Shown: piece by piece, positions 58,501 through 64,000 of the stretch
Numbering within the stretch: position 1 is the stretch's first letter
Layout of the letters: the number at the start of each line of letters is the position of its first letter
From: Neckera pumila
Taxonomy: Eukaryota > Streptophyta > Bryopsida > Hypnales > Neckeraceae
NCBI GenBank assembly: GCA_963969595.1
Contig: OZ018417.1
Location: forward strand, 17,238,501-17,302,500
DNA length: 64,000 nt
Reading direction: 5' to 3'
Program-made: the position numbers and the translations under genes
Notes under the pieces: model-generated
What the model saw: the letters and a program-made list of their open reading frames with translations, nothing else
Database searches by the model: none
Told to the model about the DNA's origin: nothing

Positions 58501-58513
58501 CTCTTTTGAGTAA
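49592..58513 (+). CDS. ABCB28: ABC transporter B family member 28, chloroplastic (half-transporter); 17 exons, 744 aa
   Basis: Exons: 49592-50072, 50989-51176, 51581-51604, 51749-51850, 52428-52518, 53064-53164, 53430-53480, 53927-54055, 54148-54210, 55005-55284, 55893-56041, 56491-56580, 56710-56844, 57157-57213, 57354-57410, 57875-57940, 58343-58513. All are GT-AG with matching phases and total 745 codons with stop. The first ~95 residues (Ser/Arg/Lys-rich, ending [12 protein letters not shown]) look like a plastid transit peptide. The membrane domain follows from ~residue 125, then the ATPase domain: Walker [10 protein letters not shown] (535-543), Q-loop Gln583, signature LSGGQ (641-645), Walker B ILILDE (661-666), D-loop SSLD, switch His697 in IAHRLS. 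The match to plant ABCB28 (NAP8) runs the whole length, including [23 protein letters not shown] and the TQRLSFE end. The substrate is unknown; half-transporters work as dimers, probably in the envelope. Exon 3 is only 24 nt. All catalytic motifs are intact. Confidence 0.95.
50145..50575 (+). repeat. Degenerate tandem repeat in ABCB28 intron 1, about five units of 80-100 bp
   Basis: The core GGATTGGTAGGATC(T/C)TTGCA recurs near 50184, 50283, 50374, 50456 and, weakly, 50535. Each is followed by a (G/A)ATTGGTTT(G/A)CTGGTA(T/C)CAT segment and a (G)ACCTCC..ATGATC(A)CTGTGACCA segment. A similar single unit (ATAATGGGGAGGCTTCTTTATGATC..GTGACC) occurs in intron 13 near 56920, so the unit is dispersed within the same gene. 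Confidence 0.75.
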
Positions 58514-58951
58514 CATGATGCGGGGTTTTGTAGTGTAAGATTATTGATGAGTTGATTTGAGATGCTGAAACCTTTTGTGTGCTATGAAACTCTTAGTGTC
58601 TGCTTTGATATTTCATTCATTACACAACCATTGTATAAACAGCTCATATATGAAAAAAGAAACACTTTTGGATTTGAGTGACCCTCATGAAGTTTGAAAC
58701 ATCATGTTTGCTGCTGTGTATAGCCTTTGTGACCATTGAATCCAAGGCACATTTGACGTGGTTGGATGGCAATCAAAGAAAGTTAAGCTTCATCAGAGTT
58801 CCTCAATTGTTGAGCTTTCTACTGAAGGAATCAATTTTATATGATTTCCAACTTTTCTTAGTTTATGTGATTTTAGTTTTGAAAAATAGACTATTCTAAT
58901 GTCAATTTCAAATTGCACCGGGAAGACACATCTGTGTTTGAAAGAGGTTTT
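58514..58951. other. 3' flank of ABCB28
   Basis: AT-rich sequence that must hold the 3' UTR. No exact AATAAA was found close to the stop. An ORF at 58678-58899 has no recognisable content. Confidence 0.4.
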
Positions 58952-60089
58952 TTAATCCTTAAATCTTTGGGATGCGATTACTTTTCACATTAAAAAAAGA
59001 AGTTATATCACTTGTGCATTCAAAAAACTTCTCAAAGTCCCCGCTAGGAACATTTGGGATTTTGGGTAGGCTCCAATGACCTCAATTTTTGACATGATTC
59101 TCCAAACTTCAATTTTTGACATGATTCTCTAAAACTTTTTTTGAAGATAGAAAACACATTAGCTTTATGGAAATATAATTTTTATTTCAATTGGTGCTTG
59201 GGAACAAAAGATATCCCACAATAAGTCCTTTTTTTAGTTTATTAGGTGATAAAAAATAACCATAAAAATTTAAAATAATTTTTTTTTAATTTGTTATTCA
59301 TAGGATGTATTTTGGCTATATGATAAGTTTTCATTCATGCCATTTGGATTAGAGATGCAAAACTTATAGAGCTCCTTATTTTGCGGGCAATTACAGAAAC
59401 TTCTTGAAGAAGCAACATACTGGATTTGTTTTTGAATTCATTTTTTACAATTTTTCAAAAAAAATAGTTCCTCAAGCCATTTAAAGTAAACTAGCCTATG
59501 ACAATCAAAATGAGTTTGTCTTGTTTGCATTGTTGAAGTTTTTTACAATTCCACATAAAGACAAATGTGAGAAATGTGAAGAGCAACTAAAATTTTATTT
59601 TTTGACAAAGTCACTTCATGTGATGAATTTACATTCAAAAGGTACAAGTTCCTATTGTAGTCACTAATCATTCATCCAGGACATTGATTGCCGCCACTAA
59701 TCCAATCTAATTGTAGTCCAAATTTCATTTGTTGAAATTTATTTGTCAATGCAAGATTGTAATGTGTCATTCCCTAGGTGTATATCATGGACCTTTTGCA
59801 TGTCATAGGTAAATTTACCTTAGTATGCTTGCTAGAACAATCTCACTATTGGGATTGGCAAGTTTCAATTTCATCTTAAAACTATTAACAATTTAGGTTT
59901 TCTTTCAATCTTGTACCTACTTTTATTTAACCCCTAAAGGACCATTTGTCCCCTTAGAAGACAATCATTAGAAGAAATTTCAGGCCTCCGAAGGGCTGCT
60001 CTATTGCCCTCCGAGGTACCCTGAAATTTGCTTTTATTTTGCTCAAAAAAATGTTTTTATCCGGCAGATAAATAAATAACTTTTTCTTC

Positions 60090-60440
60090 TTTGGAAATTT
60101 TAGATATTTTATAAAAAGGACTTTCTAGAGATCCCCAAGAATTTACTTCTGCAGTTTATTTGGCAAAAAGAAATATAATTCAAAATTTAAAATTTTGGGG
60201 TGAAGCGGATCCAATTATTGCAAAATCCTATATTTTAATAAAACAAAAAAGATGGTCTTTTTTTAATAATTATACGGAATTCTATATATGACAATTATAT
60301 AAAAAAAAATTATTTAAATACAAAAATGACCTCTATTTCCGCCCTGCTAAAACTGCAGCAGCAGTGGCACAAGAATCCAGAATTCCGAATAAAAAGTTAA
60401 AAATAAAAAACAAAAAAATAAAAAAATAAAAAATAATAAT
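60090..60440 (+). pseudogene. AT-rich coding relic, possibly of organellar origin
   Basis: One plus-strand frame, with a single TGA in it, reads GLSRDPQEFTSAVYLAKRN, then FWGEADPIIAKSYILIKQKR, and after the stop KYKNDLYFRPAKTAAAVAQE, and ends in a Lys/Asn/Ile run. The aromatic, Lys and Ile-rich composition and AT-rich codons are those of plastid genes such as ycf1 or ycf2 rather than of the nuclear genes nearby. I cannot name the gene with confidence; transfer of plastid DNA into the nucleus is common in plants, so a NUPT is the working idea. It sits inside a TTAA-flanked element. Confidence 0.35.
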
Positions 60441-60597
60441 CTTAAGAAAATCTTTAAAATAAAATAAAATAATAATATAAATAATAATAATAATCATCTT
60501 AAAAAAATATATTAAATAAAAAAACAAAAAAATTCTACGAGATTTGACTACTCCGGCGAGCAATTAGAGACTTTGACTGCTCACCAAGAGCAATTTC

Positions 60598-60641
60598 GAA
60601 GTTGACATGCCATGTAAAGAATAGCATGGCATGTCAACTTC
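60598..60641. repeat. Perfect hairpin, 17-bp arms and 10-nt loop
   Basis: The arms are GAAGTTGACATGCCATG and its exact complement, with TAAAGAATAG in the loop. It lies between the coding relic and the standard body of copy C, near the junction of the additional sequence. A second short palindrome (AGCCC..GGGCT) follows directly at about 60645-60661. Confidence 0.9.
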
Positions 60642-61962
60642 AGACAGCCCTGTAAAGGGCTGAATTTTTCTCTAATATTTGGGTCCAGGCAGATTCCTAT
60701 TGTCTCAATTTTTAGTGGGTTTTTTTGGGATTTTTTGAGGTTGTGTATTTTTACGAGAGCTTTGTGTATATATAATTTTTATTTTAATTGATGCCTGGGA
60801 GCAAAAGTTATGGCACAATAAGCAAAAATGGAGTTCAGCAGGCAGCACAAAAAAAATCACAAAATGTAAAAATAAATTTCTTTCAAATTTCTTTCTCAAA
60901 GATTATATATTTGTCTACATGTGAAGCTTTGATTCATTCAATTTGGACTAATCATGAAAAAATTGTGGACAATCTTAGTTTTTCGGACAATCTAAGCATC
61001 TTCTTGGAAAAATAACTTATAGAATTCATTTTTGAATGCAATTTTTAGAATTTTTCAAAACAATTGTTAGACAAGGTTAGATTTCCATGCTAGAACAATC
61101 TCATCGTTGGCATTATTGTGATGCAATTCCATCTAAAAGTTATCAACAATTTATTTTTTTCTTCAACCTTGAACCTATATCTACTAAACAATTTTTTAAC
61201 AAGTAAAAATTTATTGTTTTTATTCCTAAATTTTTTTGTAGATTCTCAACTCAACTACTTAAAATAAATAGAAAAAAAAAATCAGTAGTGCAAAAAGTTT
61301 GAACTAAAAAGATTCAAAGCCCAAAAATCTAATCAAGCAAGGTGCAAAAAAACTTGTTTTCTTCACTTTAAATGCACATATCTTACAATCTACATGGTCA
61401 AAAATTTTGAAATTTTTTCTACGTATTCATATACTAGTCAAGTTTAAGATCTTATGGTTGGATATGCAAAAAAGAACAATTTTTAAAGTTCTTTTCTCTA
61501 TGCAATAGTAATGACAATTTTGAATGGTTTTTGATAGGAAAATCACTCTGGTCCTTTAGGGGTTAATAATTTTGAAAGAATGAAAATTAAGTTTATTTTT
61601 GAATTTTTTCTTAGATTGTCAATCCAATTCTTCTATGTATTAAAAAAAGTTTATACAAAGATCTTTAATGCAAAAATATAAGCTAAAAAGATTGAAAGTC
61701 TTAAAATCTAATCAAGCAAGGTGCAAAAAAACTTGTTTTTTTTTACTTTAAATGCAAATATCTTGCAATCTATACAGTCAAAGTTTCTAAAATTTCTTCT
61801 TCACATTCTTATACAAGTCTAGTGTAAGATTCTATGATTAAATTTGCAAAAAGAACCATTTTTAAGGTCTTCAACACTTTGCAAAAGGAATGGTAGTTTT
61901 TGAATGCTTTTTGACGGAAAAAAGGCCTTGGGACTTTAGAGATCAAGTCAATCTGAATGTTC

Positions 61963-62893
61963 TTAACCCCTAAAGGACCATTGTCCCTTCGGGGGACAAA
62001 TGGGATTTCAGGCAGGTACCTACGGGCTGAATTTTTGTTTTGATCTTTTGAAACTTTTTTGGAAGATAAAAAAACTACTAATCTTCATGGGAATATAATT
62101 TTTTTTCAATCGGTGCCCGGGAAAAAAAGTTATGCCCAAATAAGCTCAAAACAAGGGATGTGGGGCAGTCAAAAAAAATTTGCAATTTTTAATTTTAATT
62201 TTTTTTAATTTTTTTTTCTTAAAGATTATATTTTTGTCTACTTGGGAAGCTTTGGTTCATTTCATGTAGATTTGTATGAGAAAGTTATAGACAATCTTGT
62301 TTTTCGGGCACTTAGAGTATCTTCCTGGAAAAAAAAAATTGTAGGATTCATTTTTGAATGCAATTTTTACAATTTTGCAAAAAAAAAAGTTTCATAAGTT
62401 CTAGTTTTTTTGCTAGAACAATCTCACCATTGGGATTAGTGATTTTTAATTCCATATAAAAGATATTAAAATTTTAGATTTTCATTCTATCTCGTACCTA
62501 TTCCTACTTAACAATTTTTTTAATAATGAAAATTAAGTTTTTTGGGATTTTTTTATTTTTTCCTAGACTCTCAACTCAATTCTCCACCATAAAGATTAGA
62601 AGCTCAAAACTCTAAAGTGCAAAAGATTAAAGTTAAAAATGTTCAAAGTCATAAAATCTAGTCTCGCAATGTACTGCAAAACTTGTTTTTTTCACTTTAA
62701 ATGCAGATATCTTGCAATCTGTGCGGTCAAAAATTCTGAAATTTTTTCCACACATTTTCATACTAGTTAGGTATAAGATCCTATGGTTAGATGTGAAAAG
62801 AAAACAGTTTTCATTTTTTTTACTCTTTGCTATAGAAATGACAGTTTTGAGTGTTTTTTGGTAGGAAAAAGGCCTTGGTCCTTTAGGGGTTAA
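61963..62893. mobile_element. TTAA-flanked element, piggyBac-like (copy D), 931 bp, complete
   Basis: Both ends read TTAACCCCTAAAGGACCA inwards. A subterminal palindrome TTGTCCCTTCGGGGGACAA lies next to the left end. The body is AT-rich, with the blocks GGTACCTACGGGCTGAA, AATCGGTGCCCGGGAAAAAA, TGGGATTAGTGATTTTTAATTCC and CTCGCAATGTACTG. No transposase is encoded. This is the best-preserved copy and gives the reference length. Copy B ends 17 bp to its left. Confidence 0.72.
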
Positions 62894-63530
62894 TTTCATA
62901 AGAATTCACTACAAAATTTGTTTCAAAATTGTCATTTAAGTAGCAATTGCTTTATACACAATGTGCACTACAATGAAGTCCTAATTTCAAAGCCATTGAA
63001 GTCCCTATAATTGAAATTGTCTTCTATATTTTGTAAAAATTAAAAATATTTTAATAAAGTATACCAACCCTAAAAAATATTGAGGTTTCAACTATAGATT
63101 TAACATTTCTTAAACGTGCCACTCTTGACCTAATTGCACCAAGAAAGGACATCCTCAATTTGAATAAGGTGAGGTGTTTATAAAGCATCCTTCCAAGCAC
63201 TAACCTAGATTTTATTTCATTTTTTTTGGCACATATAACATCACTAATTTGTATTTTCAAGGGGTCACACACAACTTAAATCTTTTTCAAATAAACTTTC
63301 TTTGAAAGATGAAAAGAAGTTGCATTTTAACCTAGCTACTTGCATTTATATTTTTGGACTCTTGTTGAATCATTTACAAATTTTTGAAGTTGAAAATGGG
63401 AGGTGCTCCCAAATCGTCCCTCTCCTAAAATGTTAAACGGCAGGGATACATTGAAACTTCCAATATATACTCATGTTTAGCATTTTCTTTTAGAATAGAG
63501 CCAATTTTAGCTCACCCCACCTAAGAGCCT
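62894..63530. other. AT-rich spacer, no gene seen
   Basis: No coding-like frame or repeat is supported. The minus-strand ORF at 63051-63272 has no recognisable content. Confidence 0.4.
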
Positions 63531-64000
63531 TTAATCCTTAAAGTCCCATTATTCCTACGGGGAACAAAATGGATCTTGGGCAGGTTCCTATGAGCTCAAT
63601 TTTTGGTGAAACTTTCTAAAACTTTCCCATAAGATAGAAAAACTTACTAGCTTTCTAGGAATGTTATTTTTATTTCAATCAGTGCCTGGGAGGAAAAGTT
63701 ATGCTACAATAACCTCAAAACAGGGGAGATCGGGCAACAAAAAAAATCCACAAAAATTTGAAATAGATTTTTTAATTATTTTTTCTAATAGATTATATTT
63801 TTGTCTAAATAGGAAGCTTTGATTCATTCCATTTGGATTAGTGATGTGAAAGTTATAGAGTTTCTTGTTTTGAGGGCAATCAAAGCATCTTATTGAAAAA
63901 AACTTTTTCTTTCACTTTGAATGCTAATATCTTTCAATCCGTACAGTCAAACATCACAAAATTTTAATGACATGATTTGAGAAAAGTGTAGTAGAAGATC
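63531..64000 (+). mobile_element. TTAA-flanked element (copy E), cut by the window end
   Basis: The left end reads TTAATCCTTAAAGTCCCATT, a degenerate form of the family terminus. Family blocks follow in order: GGGCAGGTTCCTATGAGCTC, TCAATCAGTGCCTGGGAGGA, AACCTCAAAACAGGGGAGAT, and TTTTGTCTAAATAGGAAGC. The right end lies outside the window. Confidence 0.65.

Larger units (their letters stand above)
59927..61566. mobile_element. TTAA-flanked element, piggyBac-like (copy C), inserted in copy B
   Basis: The left end is TTAACCCCTAAAGGACCATT and the reversed right end is TTAACCCCTAAAGGACCAG. At 1,640 bp it is longer than its relatives because of about 650 bp of unrelated sequence at 60050-60660, including the Lys-rich coding relic and a hairpin. 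The remainder (60690-61566) matches the usual body (GGTCCAGGCAGATTCCTATTG; GCAAGGTGCAAAAAAACTTG). It lies in another copy of the family, with TTAA on each side, and the uninterrupted relative has a single (T)TAA there. This is direct evidence for TTAA target duplication. Confidence 0.7.
58952..61946. mobile_element. TTAA-flanked element, copy B (old), split by copy C
   Basis: The degenerate left end reads TTAATCCTTAAATCTTTGG; the family sequence follows from about 59040 (CATTTGGGATTTTGGGTAGG) to 59930 and resumes after the inserted copy C, from 61567 to about 61946, ending GGGACTTTAGAGATCAA. Without the insertion, the join CCTACTTTTATTTAATAATTTTG matches the copy at 61963, which reads CCTATTCCTACTTAACAATTTTT. 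It carries no transposase. Confidence 0.6.

Overview
The window reads as nuclear DNA of a streptophyte plant. The evidence is a 17-exon gene that matches the chloroplast ABC transporter ABCB28 along its whole length, a second multi-exon gene that matches plant AtEH1-type EH-domain proteins, spliceosomal introns with GT-AG (and apparently GC-AG) borders, and many plant-type DNA transposons. I cannot fix the species. Genes with GC-rich exons (10-14 kb, 49.6-58.5 kb) stand out from very AT-rich surroundings.

Layout. 1-2.9 kb: transposon remnant, an old tandem repeat and otherwise plain AT-rich DNA. 2.9-5.4 kb (+): a four-exon gene for a small, perhaps mitochondrial, protein of unknown family. 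5.6-7.2 kb: three small fold-back or CACTA-type elements. 10.05-14.04 kb (+): a four-exon gene for a 624-residue protein I do not recognise; two of its three introns appear to start with GC. 14.4-19.6 kb: one MITE, then a long AT-rich gene desert. 19.7-28.0 kb (-): an EH-domain gene in AT-rich codons, with nine exons resolved and an unclear 3' end. 29.4-43.3 kb: broken coding sequence of unknown origin (a BAH-like ORF on the minus strand; RING-like, coiled-coil and Lys/Glu-repeat ORFs on the plus strand), cut up by MITEs, a TTAA-flanked element and CACTA elements. 43.4-47.4 kb: two more CACTA-type elements, one inside another broken ORF. 49.6-58.5 kb (+): ABCB28. 58.9-64 kb: a nest of TTAA-flanked repeats, one carrying a piece that looks organellar.

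The real genes have no visible functional link. ABCB28 would act in the plastid envelope and the EH protein in endocytosis. The most notable content is mobile: (i) a family with TTAA-CCCCTAAAGGACCA ends, for which a nested insertion and its uninterrupted relative show TTAA target duplication, the hallmark of piggyBac-type elements; (ii) four CACTA-type elements within 9 kb, three of which interrupt reading frames that close exactly when the element and one 3-bp target copy are removed; (iii) a MITE family with CATTAGATGATATTTGGGGG ends.

Limits: exon borders come from reading splice consensus, phase and family similarity by eye. No search or transcript evidence was available.
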